Part shown: in pieces, positions 22,700 through 32,100 of the stretch
Layout of the letters: the number at the start of each line of letters is the position of its first letter
Position numbering within the stretch: the stretch's first letter is position 1
NCBI RefSeq assembly: GCF_014851395.1
Contig: NW_024041151.1
Span: 31,504,755-31,568,754 of the forward strand
Direction: 5' to 3'
Origin: Micropterus salmoides
Lineage: Eukaryota; Chordata; Actinopteri; Centrarchiformes; Centrarchidae
DNA length: 64,000 bases
Made by a program: the position numbers and the translations under genes
The notes under the pieces: generated by a model
The model's database searches: none
What the model was told of the DNA's origin: nothing
Seen by the model: only the letters and a program-made list of their open reading frames with translations

Positions 22700-22842
22700 T
22701 GTTTGTTCCAAACACTGTGAATCAAGCGTAGAAGTGGTCACGTGACATTGACGTTTTGAACCACGCTTTGGAGCACACATCTGTGCTTCGGGATCTCGAC
22801 ACAGCATCGACACGTCAGTATCGAGCGTCCCATCCCTACTCT
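22700..22842 (-). repeat. Terminal part of a DNA transposon (hAT-like)
   Basis: On the minus strand it starts AGGGATGGGACGCTCGATAC and runs through CGATGCTGTGTCGAGATCCC. This is the style of hAT element ends in fish. The matching end was not identified, though CTTCGACACACGTCTCC at about 21513 may belong to it. Confidence 0.4.
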
Positions 22843-22914
22843 AGTGTGTTCAGCCCCCATGCATATTCATGACTGTTTAGGATTGAAACTTTTTTTTCAT
22901 AATAAGCATTTTCT

Positions 22915-23480
22915 TAGCCAATGATAATTATTTACCTGATTGTTTTTATACAGTTGGTGAACTTCATGATGATTCCTGTGATGTACACAGAGTCGATGTT
23001 CCTCTTCTGCAGTCTTGTGAAACAATACCAGGAAAAAGCAGAAATCCTCATCTTCCAGCATTCTCACAAAGTCCCTGGCCTGATGAGGTTCAGCTGATGC
23101 GCATAGCACTAGTGTGCACTTCCGTATACATCCTTTACCTTACGCTGCACTCTACCTGTGGCGATTGTGTCAGCGGTTGCATTCTGAAGAGGGATGAACT
23201 CAAAAAAACACTCTTGGACATTGTTTTGGATGTTGATGTACCATAGCACAAGCACCAACTGGCAGTGTCAGGTTTCTCATCTTCCTGAATAGCAAGATAA
23301 TCTGTATTTTTGACTTTTTCTAGAATGTAATCAGAACTGAAAGCATGCAGTCCAAAAGTTTGTTTTGCACAGTCTTTGAGGTGTCTTTGAAAACGGTAGC
23401 TGTCTTAAGGTGCTCCTCCAACAGACTGTCTAGCGAGGCAACAAGATCTACTAAACCCCCGAAAGCTACTTTTAATTTTT
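22915..23480 (-). pseudogene. hAT-family transposase remnant (DUF4371-like N-part)
   Basis: The minus strand encodes LVASLDSLLEEHLKTATVF and SKTVQNKLLDCMLSVLI near 23440-23340. Further on are ASAEPHQARDFVRMLEDEDF (23100-23040) and LQKRNIDSVYITGIIMKF (23010-22960), which ends at R|GTAAAT. This is the order of the N-terminal half of hAT-type transposases of the THAP0/DUF4371 kind. Frameshifts and stops are present. Confidence 0.65.
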
Positions 23481-23520
23481 TTATATTTTATAGTTAGGTC
23501 ATATATATACATATATATAA

Positions 23521-23522
<2 letters not shown>

Positions 23523-23570
<48 letters not shown>
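23523..23570. repeat. (AC)24 microsatellite
   Basis: Perfect dinucleotide run preceded by imperfect (AT)n. Confidence 0.95.
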
Positions 23571-23572
<2 letters not shown>

Positions 23573-23574
23573 AG

Positions 23575-24105
23575 GCCTAGTTTATATTGAACTAACTTCA
23601 TTCCACAGTAACAATAGAAGAAAGACTAAAACCCTGCTCCAAACAGTGTGTGTGTGCGAGAGAGAGCTAAATCAGACACACAGAAACTTAGTGCCTACTT
23701 AGTGTCATATCATTACAGCTAAATGTATTTCCTCATGCAACAAACGGAGAACCATTGTTGTTTGTATAAAGTAATTTAATTATCACATTATTAATTAATT
23801 ATATATTTTTACTGTTTATATGTGAATTTGTGCTCTGGCAACATTGCAACCTAAACAACCTAAACATTCATGGCAATGGGCGAGAAAGAGAGAGAGAGAG
23901 AGATCTCATCTCATGGAAACAAGTTTCTGCCACTACACATCAAAGTTTCCTCCTCACTAGAGAAAAAGCTGTCCAGGCTGGACCCTGATCCTTCTCACAA
24001 GAGGTGTTACAGTAACTATCACAATAGAAAGTAAACTCAATCGCGCGTGTCTTTATTCCCAAGGATCAACCCAAGGATTGGTACATGATGTCACTCACTG
24101 ATCCT
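23575..24105. other. Unassigned stretch with GA microsatellite
   Basis: (GA)n lies at 23884-23902. No gene or clear transposon was seen. Confidence 0.3.
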
Positions 24106-24109
24106 TCAG

Positions 24110-24290
24110 AAATGCTTGAGAAAATGTAGCGTGTGTGGAAGCTACCGCGCTACTCGGCCCATAAAAGAGCTTTGTTACTGTAAAGTTATTTGATTCAGAA
24201 AATAGCGACGCTACCACCAAGCTACTGAGAAATGTAGTTAAACTAGTAACGGTGCTACTTGTAGCGACACTACTGCCCAACACTGGCTAT
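24110..24290 (-). repeat. End of a dispersed DNA transposon
   Basis: The minus strand begins CCAGTGTTGGGCAGTAGTGT and continues GCTACAAGTAGCACCGTTAC, the teleost repeat style starting CAGTGTTGGGxA. Only one end is present. Confidence 0.45.
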
Positions 24291-24299
24291 CAAATTATT

Positions 24300-24783
24300 T
24301 ATTTATTTATATTTTTTGCAACTCTCAAAGCACCATAATCTGACTGCGTGTGTCAGCCACCGTAGCTGTCCTCCGCACTTTGAGGGTAGGGGGTAGTGGC
24401 AGACTGGAAAGTTGGTTGCAATTCACAACCCTGACCACTAGATGTTGCTAAATTCCTTTTAAGAGGCAGAAACCTCGAGCACAACCATGGCTCATGATTG
24501 CATCCAGTTAGCCAAGCTTTTCTATTGCAGGAGAAGCCCGCATTTTTGCCTTTCTCGCTAGCCTGTTGACTGATTTTGATGTTAGGTTAAGCTAGGCCAA
24601 GCTCTGTCACATGTAGTTTCTCCAGCAAAGTCACCAAAACTCCATCATTGTCTACAACGCCAACGCCCTACTCTACCACCGACTGACTCTGCTTAGGGCA
24701 ATAAATTAATGATTGGCTTAATTTATATTGCTATGGGCATCTTGTGTCAGCTTTTGTCTACGGTGCTGTACTGCCTGGGCAAT
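24300..24783. other. Intergenic stretch with a small repeat fragment
   Basis: 24449-24495 (TTTTAAGAGGCAGAAACCTC, GAGCACAACCATGGCTCA) repeats 28321-28360 of the split repeat around the L2 LINE. The remainder is unassigned. Confidence 0.5.
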
Positions 24784-25150
24784 GTTGCACATTTTAGACA
24801 GAGAAGATGGATGGTTTGAAAGAGGTGTCAAGGAAGCCATCTACACCAGGGTTGAGAAGCCGTCATTGAACAGAGGAGGGGGTCTACGTCCACCACTTAT
24901 CCCCCACTTACAATGCTGTCCTTTCATCACTTCCCAGGAAACTGAACAAACGTAACCTATTGGCCTCAGGTGAAGATACCAACGATGGTCGTTCAGTCTT
25001 GGCCACAGGTAGTCTTAACGACTGTAACGACTGTCGTCACAGCAACCAGGAACACTAACGAACCAGCGGTATCGATGACCCTGGCCAACAACCCCACTGA
25101 GGTTAAATAGCTGAGTTTCCCTGCCAGTCAGTCAGAACTGAAGAAGTCAG
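24784..25150 (+). mobile_element. Penelope-like element 3' fragment, plus strand
   Basis: DGWFERGVKEAIYTRVEKPS and LNRGGGLR are followed by untranslated sequence nearly identical, inverted, to 16560-16905 (for example TTAAATAGCTGAGTTTCCC). Only the very C-terminus and 3' UTR are present. It stops at GAACTGAAGAAGTC where an LTR fragment begins. Confidence 0.75.
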
Positions 25151-25213
25151 TAATACCTAATACCTGTTCCTACCTGCACACACGACAAACCGTGACAGTA
25201 CGAACCAGCCAGT

Positions 25214-26097
25214 GTGGACCCAGCGGACATAATTAAACTGCCCAGAACCTGGGAGGCACTGGGGGTGCCACGTGAGGAGCTAACAGATGAGTTGAGTTGC
25301 TCTCAGTTATGTGGAGGGCAGAACCGGATATGGCTCTGCTCGTTGTCTCCTCCAGGTGGAGAAGGACTTTTGATTTTGAGACTCTGTCCAAGCTATGTTC
25401 TGCAACCGCCCAGTGTGTGATAGCTAAGCCTGCTAGCCCCGAGCCCCGGCCTGCTAGCGCTCCTGCGGCTAGCCACCGCCATGATTCCTGGCCTGCTAGC
25501 GCCCCTGCTGCCAGCCACCTGCCAGTTTCCCGGCCTGCTATCTGCATGCTGGGAGGCATCCTCCTGTCCTGCCCGGCTAGCGCTGCTAGTCCTCCGCCTG
25601 ACCTGCCTGTAACCTGTTTGGCTAGCGCTGCTAGTCCTCAGCCAGCTTCCTGCTCAGATAGTGCTGCTAGCTCTTTGCCAGTTTCCTGCCCGGCTAGCGC
25701 GGCTAGTCCTAGCCTATCCGTCTGCCTGCCTACCCCACCTACCAAGGACTCAGAATCGATGACTCTCCTGGCCTACCTGACCATGAAGGCCAGGGAGTCA
25801 GAGGCAGCACATAGCCTCTGGCCTCATAGCCTGGAGGCTAGGCTTCCCCCGGAGTCCTCCTTTGAAGGGAGTTGCCCGGCCATCTTTTCGGGTTCCCGTG
25901 GTGGTCATCGGAGGCGGCCAGGTCACCATCTGCGACCCGTCTGCAACCAGCCTGTTCCCCAGCCTGCTAGCACTGCTAGCCGCCTGCCTGATTCCCAGCC
26001 CACTAGCACTGCTAGCAGCCTGCCTGATCTGCCTGGCTTGCTTGGTCGGCCTCCTGAACTGTGTTTTCCCCCTGACCTGTCCGGCCAGCTTGGTTGA
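25214..26097 (+). pseudogene. Gag-position open reading of the LTR element, low-complexity
   Basis: A GTG stands where the initiator ATG would be (GTG-GAC-CCA-GCG-GAC) and opens a short frame, VDPADIIKLPRTWEALGVPR. An overlapping frame at 25297-26097 is rich in PASAASPPP-type repeats built from GCTAGCGCTGCTAGT words. Neither has a zinc knuckle. A spacer or degenerate gag is the likeliest reading. Confidence 0.4.
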
Positions 26098-26400
26098 CCT
26101 CTGGAACTGTGTTTTTCCCCTGATCTGCCCGGCCTGTTGGGTCGTCCTCCGGGATGGCCTCCTGAACTCTGTGGCCCCCCTGTTCTGCCCGGCCTATTGG
26201 GTCGTCCTCCGGGACAGCCTCCTGAACTCACCCTTGCTCTGCCCTCGGGCCGTTCGCCTGAGGATTCCCTGTCTGGTCCCTCTGCTCAGTTCTAGGGCCG
26301 CCCACCTGAGGTTTCCCCATCAGGTCCCCCTGTTCAGTTTTCGGGCCGTCCGTCCGAGGTTTCCATGTCTGGTCCCTCTGTTCTGCCCTCAGGTCAACCC
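26090..26400. repeat. Tandem units inside the LTR element
   Basis: Two units of about 66 bp share CTGCCCGGCCTxTTGGGTCG and TCCTCCGGGA. They are followed by three units of about 54 bp sharing GGGCCGxCCxxCTGAGGxTT and CTGGTCCCTCTG. Confidence 0.65.
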
Positions 26401-26574
26401 CCTGACCTCCCTGGTTCTCTGTGGTTCTGCTCCCTGGACTGTGTGTTTTTCTGGCCCTCCTCCTTGCCTCCCTCCGCCCACCCTGGGCCAACTTGGACTT
26501 TGTTTTTGTTTTTTGGACTGTTTTTTCTTCCTGCCTGCTTGTTTGTTTGGAACGTCTGGGGGGAGGGGGGGTAC

Positions 26575-27355
26575 TGTCAAACTGTGGGCGTGTCTATTCT
26601 GCTTTGTTCATTTAGTTTTCAGTCAGTCATGTTATTTTCAGTCTCCTCTGTATCTGTCATTCAGTCTGTGTTTTGAGTTTCAGTCCTGTCTGTTGTCTTG
26701 TGTCTAGGTTGCTCTGTGTGTTTGTTCTGGTTGGGTGGAAATGATCTGTTTAGTTCATTATTATTTTAATTATTCTGTTTTAGTCTGTTCTTGTCTTTCA
26801 GTTTGCCTGTCTGTCTGGTTTTAGTTTTTGCCTTTATGATGTTTAGTTTTCTGCATTTAGATTTGCCTCTGTAAGTTGATTTAATTCCTCTGCCTGCTTT
26901 TCTGTTCTGTGTTTTGAGTTCCGGTTGGATTCTTGTCTTATGTCCTTTGGTATCTGTCTGTGTTCATCACCCTGCCAGTGTCTGTCTGCTGTCATTATTA
27001 GTATCACCTGTTTGTGCTCCCGACCTCCTCATTAGCCACTGCTTAAATATTTGTTGCTTCTGTTTGGCTGTTGCTGGTTTGTCGTGTGTATGTTCATCCA
27101 CTGCCGTGTGTCTTGCTTACCTGCCTCTGCTACCTCGTTTGTTGGATTATCCTTTTGTTCTGTCATCCCCTGGATCATTTGTTCATGGACTGTGTTTTTT
27201 TTCTGCTCTGCGGACAACCTTGGTTTGAACTCTGCTGTAAGTTTAGTTCCTCTTTGAGTTTAATAAATTCTAAGAGACTGTATCTGTCCCGCCTACTTGT
27301 CCTGCGTTTGGGTCCTAATACCTGTTCCTGCCTGCACACACGACTAACCGTGACA
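26575..27355 (+). repeat. 3' LTR, 781 bp
   Basis: It is bounded by TGTCA...TGACA inverted ends and preceded by a polypurine tract. Its last 50 bases repeat at 25151-25197. AATAAA near 27261 could be the polyadenylation signal. Confidence 0.75.
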
Positions 27356-28156
27356 AGTTTAGCTGAAAACGCATTGCTGCGTAAAGTCTGTGGTGAGCTG
27401 CCTTCCCTCACCAACTCACTGACAAAGATTATGCCTGCACTGTCCGACCCCGTCTAATTAACTGTGCGTCTTCAAGAATAAGTAAATAAGAGTAAATTTC
27501 ATGAATTGTCAGCACTTAAAACTAAAATGGCCCTTTGAGAAGATTGATAAATACTGGACCAGGTCAGCAGCTGTGTATGTCACAAACGCATGTCAATATG
27601 TTGGGTTTATACATAAATAACATATGTCTGTTCACAACACGAACGTTACAAAATAATAATGTGCAAGATAATAATGTGCGTATAATTTAGTCTTACCTTT
27701 CATAATATTGAGGCTGCATGGCTACACAACCTTCCCGAACCAGCAACGAAGCCACTGATCCCCGTGTGCTAACTAGTAACGTTAGTACCTGCGCCAAATG
27801 GTTCAGGCTACTGGACTGTGTGGGATTCATATCTGCCTTTAAAAAGATGAAATCCCCCTCTGTGTGTAGCAGTATCTTAGCCTACATGTAGGCCTTGGTA
27901 CTATAATTTTTCATAGCTGCTCCATCAACTCTTTCAGACAGGTCAAAGTAAGGTTTGTAAAATATGTCCCTATTGGTTCCCTCTGGCCGCTTCTTCATAT
28001 TGTCTTATTACCCACGTTTATGCTGACGATGAATGGGATACTATAAGACCATTTGTTCTTCTTGCTTCCATTTCAAAATTTTGGGGCATTACTTGTCATT
28101 TTTGATTACGTTTGGTTATTGCTATAACAAGTAAATCTTGTAACCATTGTAACTAT
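27356..28156. other. Unassigned intergenic stretch
   Basis: No gene supported. A minus-strand AAAG|GTAAGAC donor-like site is at about 27697, with no frame to support it. Confidence 0.3.
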
Positions 28157-28528
28157 TCAATTCAATTTTATTTATATAGCACCAAATCACAACAACAGAT
28201 ATCTCACAGCACTTTTCATAAAAGAGCAGGTCTAGACCGTACTCTGTGATGTTATTTACAGAAGCCCAACAGTTCCCACCAAGAGCAAGCACTAGGCGAC
28301 AGAGGCAAGGAAAAACTTCCTTTTAAGAGGCAGAAACCTCGAGCAGAACCATGGCTCAGGGTGGGCGGCCATCTGCCTCGACCGGTTGGGGTGAAGGAGA
28401 GAGAGAGAGAGAGAGAAGTGATAGGAGGAGAGAGGAGAGGGACGAGAAAGCACAAGACTAACGGAAAGGGGAGAAGTTGTGTTAGTAACATGCAATAATG
28501 GGATGAGGTTGCATACAGAGGGAGAGAG
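28157..28528 (+). repeat. Left half of a dispersed teleost repeat
   Basis: It starts AATTCAATTTTATTTATATAG and contains CACCAAATCACAACAACAG, GGCGACAGAGGCAAGGAAAA and CTTTTAAGAGGCAGAAACCTC, followed by a (GA)n run. A partial copy is at 24449-24495. Its right half resumes at about 29845. Confidence 0.65.
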
Positions 28529-29840
28529 GGTGAGCTTCTTTAATGATAAAATTCTAGGTATTAGAGACAAAATTCACCAAGACCTGCCCTCAACTGGCAC
28601 CAACTTATCTCTTAACTCAGGAACCTTAGAAACAGCTGTAGAACCAGATATATGTTTAGACTGTTTTGCTTCCCTCAATCTTTACCAACTAACTTCAATA
28701 ATTTCTTCATCTAAACCATCAACCTGCCTCTTAGACCCCATCCCGACTAGGTTGCTTAAAGATGTTTTACCCTTAGTCAGCACTGCTATACTAGATATGA
28801 TCAATCTATCTCTATCAACAGGCTATGTACCACAGTACTTTAAAGTAGCTGTAATTAAACCTCTTCTGAAAAAGCCCAAACTTGATCCAGATGTTTTAGC
28901 CAACTATAGACCTATATCTAACCTTCCATTTCTCTCTAAGGTCCTGGAGAAAGCAGGTGCTAAACAGCTGTGTGACTTTCTACAGAGCAATAGTTTATTT
29001 GAGGATTTTCAGTCAGGATTTAGATCTCTTCATAGCACAGAGACAGCACTGGTGAAAATTACTAACGACCTCCTTATTGCATCAGACAAAGGACTTGTCT
29101 CTGTACTGGTTTTATTAGATCTTAGTGCTGCATTTGATACCATTGACCATCAGATCCTATTGCAGAGACTGGAACATTTCATTGGTATTAAAGGAACCGC
29201 TCTAAGCTGGTTTAAGTCCTATTTATCAGATCGATTTCAGTTTGTACATGTTAACGATGAGTCCTCCGTGCATGCCAAAGTTAGTCACGGAGTTCCTCAA
29301 GGATCTGTCCTCGGACCAATCCTCTTCACTTTATATATGCTTCCTTTAGGCAATATTATCAGGAAATATTCCATAAGCTTTCATTGTTATGCAGATGATA
29401 CTCAGTTATATCTATCGATCAAACCAGATGAAACTCATCAGTTAGCTAAACTTCAAATGTGCCTTCAGGATGTTAAAACCTGGATGACCTGTAATTTTCT
29501 AATGTTAAACTCTGATAAAACTGAAGTTATTGATCTGGGGCCTAAGCACCTCCGTCACGCATTATCTAAAGATATAGTTTCCCTTGATGGGATCGCCCTG
29601 GCCTCCAGCACCACTGTGAGGAATCTTGGAGTTATCTTTGATCAGGACATGTCGTTAAAGTCTCACATTAAGCAAATTTCAAGGACCGCCTTTTTTCACC
29701 TACGTAATATTGCGAAAATCAGGAACATCCTGTCTAAAAATGATGCAGAAAAACTAGTCCATGCATATGTTACTTCTAGGCTGGATTACTGCAATTCCTT
29801 ATTATCAGGCTGCTCGAAAAAGTCCGTTAAGACTCTCCGT
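28529..29840 (+). pseudogene. L2-type LINE reverse transcriptase, intact palm but truncated both ends
   Basis: The uninterrupted frame 28479-29897 encodes LLDPIPTRLLKDVLP, ANYRPISNLPFLSKVLEK, FQSGFRSLHSTETALVKI, VLLDLSAAFDTIDH (first catalytic Asp), GVPQGSVLGPILFTLYM and HCYADDTQLYLS (YADD palm). MLNSDKTEVI, VRNLGVIFD and YVTSRLDYCNSLLSG follow. The endonuclease is absent. About 15 residues after LDYCNSLLSG the frame runs into unrelated repeat sequence and stops. L2/Maui LINEs are common in teleosts. An open frame of this length suggests a young copy, but it cannot retrotranspose alone. Confidence 0.85.
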
Positions 29841-29844
29841 CTGC

Positions 29845-30150
29845 CTCCTGAACCCAAACTGGAACCTGGTTCCACAGGAGAGGAGCTTGATAGCTGAACG
29901 CTCTGGCTCCTAGTCTACCTTTGGAGACTCTAGGAACCACAAGTAACCCTGTATTCTGGGAGCGCAGTGCTCTGGTGGGGTAGTAAGGTACTATGAGCTC
30001 TTTAAGATAAGATGGTGCCTGACCATTAAGAACTTTGTAGGTAAGAAGAATGATTTTAAATTCTATTCTGGATTTTACTGGAAGTCAATGCAGAGAAGCT
30101 AAGACAGGAGAAATGTGATCTCTTTTCCTGGTTCCTGTCAGAACACGTGC
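29845..30150 (+). repeat. Right half of the dispersed repeat that flanks the L2 fragment
   Basis: Words AACTGGAACCTGGTTCCACA, GAGGAGCTTGATAGCTGAA, GAGACTCTAGGAACCACAAG and GGTGCCTGACCATTAAGAAC form a well-known continuous fish repeat, here beginning exactly where L2 similarity ends. Confidence 0.6.
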
Positions 30151-30333
30151 TTTAACTAGCGAACTAGCTACCGGACGTGACGTGTCACTTTTAGCGGAAG
30201 TCAGATGACAAAATGCGGAAGAGCGAAGTATTAAAAGCTTAGCCCGCCTATTGCGAAAAATTATTCTTTAACCCCCACCACTACTGATGGAACTTTTGAG
30301 ACATGATGACTCAAGGGGTTAGTCACCTTGGAC

Positions 30334-30751
30334 AATTCTGTCACGGTTTGGTGTGGGTGAGGCAGGTTGAGGACCCAAACGCAGGACGCAAGGCAGGAGG
30401 AGGTACAGTACAAAGGGTTTTAATGAACAAACCAAAAGCGAGCACACTTACAGGTGAGTGGCTTAATACAGAGTCCAAAAACTAAGGTAGTCCAAACAGA
30501 GATCCAAAGGGAGCAGGGTAACCGGGAGACGAAAGTACAAGACTAAGAACATGACATGGAATCAAAGACCAACTAAATAACAGATAATGAACTGACCAAA
30601 CAATAACTCAGAAACTCAAAACACAACAGACTATAAAGCAGATACTGGACACTAGACAGGACAGAACCCAAAACTCAACATACTATAAAGCAGATACTAA
30701 ACTCAAAAGTGCAACACAAAGAATGGCCGACCGGCAGAGCGTGACAAATTC
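30334..30751 (-). mobile_element. Solo LTR with 5-bp target duplication
   Basis: The 408-bp LTR at 30339-30746 runs TGTCACGG...GCGTGACA and is flanked on both sides by AATTC (30334-30338 and 30747-30751). Read on the minus strand its end (GTTTGGGTCC..CCGTGACA) resembles that of the LTR at 27355, so the families are related. No internal sequence remains, consistent with LTR-LTR recombination. Confidence 0.8.
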
Positions 30752-31639
30752 ATTAATTGGAAATACTTTTGCGTCTTTTAATCAGCTCTCCAAAAAGTTT
30801 AACTTGCCTCAAACTCATTTCTTTAGATATTTGCAATTCTGGACTTTACACTACTACTACTTTCACTAAATTTAGACACTTTCCCACACCTCCCTCCCCC
30901 AAAACCCACTTAAACCTTGTCTTAACCCCGTCAGTAAAGGATCCATCAGTAAACTTTACGAAACAATCAATGCAGTTGAAAAGGGACTCTCAAACTTCTT
31001 AACGATGAGAGTGTGACAGTGCCTACATTATTCTAAAGTGAGACTGTCCAAAATGGACAACTTTATGTATCCAGTGATTTCTGCATAAACTGTGTTGCTG
31101 TATTCATAAATTTAAAAATTAACCTTGAAAATAAAAAAAGAATGTATCATATATAATATAATTCCGGCAGTGTAGACACCCGTCACTACATGGAATGCTA
31201 CGAAGAAGAGGAAATAATAATAATAATAATATTATACAGTCTCTGAGTACTCATCTGGTTTATTACAAGTAAGAAAAGAAGACATTTGGACAAATGGAGG
31301 AGCACAAGTATTATTTAGCTTATGGATCTTCGTTGTCAAAGAAGCGAAAACATGATGAAGCCAGACGAAGTTGGGACAGATGACAGCAGAAATCAAGGAT
31401 ATAATCGTTGTGGATTTTCCCACATGAAAGGCTCAGATGTGGGAAAGATGTTTTCAAAGTGGTTCTGAAGTTGCTTGTTTTCTGCTGGACAGGTAATTAA
31501 GTTAGTCCAACTTTAGCAATGCAAATGAAAATTAATCCCACAAGGGGAAACTCAATGTTTTCATTCTGTTTCACACACAGGTCTGAAATACACACACATG
31601 CACATGCACAAACAGGACCTATAGGGACAACACATGGAG
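30752..31639. other. Unassigned intergenic stretch
   Basis: (TAA)n lies at 31213-31232. No gene or clear transposon was seen. Confidence 0.3.
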
Positions 31640-31858
31640 AGATGTCAGAGCAAGGGGGCTGCCACTTGGTGCGGTGCACCCGAGTGGTTGGGGGTTCAAA
31701 GGCTTGCTCAAGGCCACCTTCGGCAGTGCCCAGCAGGTGAACTGGCACCTACCAACTACCAGTCCACTCTCCATATCTGTGGTCTGAGCTGGACTCGAAC
31801 AAGCGACCCTCCAGTTTCCAGCCAAGTTTACACTTAGCTATTGCTGTTCCCAAAGCCT
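31640..31858 (-). repeat. tRNA-derived SINE, minus strand
   Basis: The minus strand reads TAGCTAAGTGTAAACTTGG (A-box-like) and then GTTCGAGTCC (B box). It is followed by a body with CAAGCCTTTGAACCCCCAAC, as in fish SINEs. The stem pairing is not that of a functional tRNA. Confidence 0.6.
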
Positions 31859-31910
31859 ACAAAGAAGTAACGTGTTTCTCTTGTGAGTGGTATAAAATAT
31901 GTAGTTGGAT

Positions 31911-31960
31911 TAATCCATCCATCCATCGTCAACCGCTTATCCTGCATACAGGGTCGCGGG
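31911..31960 (+). repeat. LINE 3'-end motif
   Basis: (CCAT)n followed by CGTCAACCGCTTATCCTG and CAGGGTCGCGGG, the ending of common fish LINEs. Confidence 0.5.
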
Positions 31961-32100
31961 TAGTTGGATTAATTTCATGTGTTATTCCAACGCTGTGTTT
32001 TGGCTTTGCTCTGTGGCCTCCATAATTTCTTATTGTGTCCCTCAAAGTATTGACCACATACTGGCTTCTGAAACATATATATTTATATATATTTAACATA

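Larger units (their letters stand above)
25151..27355 (+). mobile_element. Non-autonomous LTR retroelement, truncated at the 5' LTR
   Basis: The last about 47 bases of a 5' LTR (25151-25197, ending CCGTGACA) match the end of a full LTR at 26575-27355. That LTR starts TGTCAAACTGTGGGCGTG and ends ACTAACCGTGACA. A polypurine tract, GGGGGGAGGGGGGTAC, lies directly before the 3' LTR. The interior holds only a proline/serine/alanine-rich ORF and tandem units. No protease, reverse transcriptase or integrase is present, so it would need an autonomous partner. Confidence 0.75.

Noticed and set aside
25862..26707. 281-codon plus ORF overlapping the LTR boundary
   Set aside because: It crosses the polypurine tract into the 3' LTR and is made of tandem units; no protein family fits.
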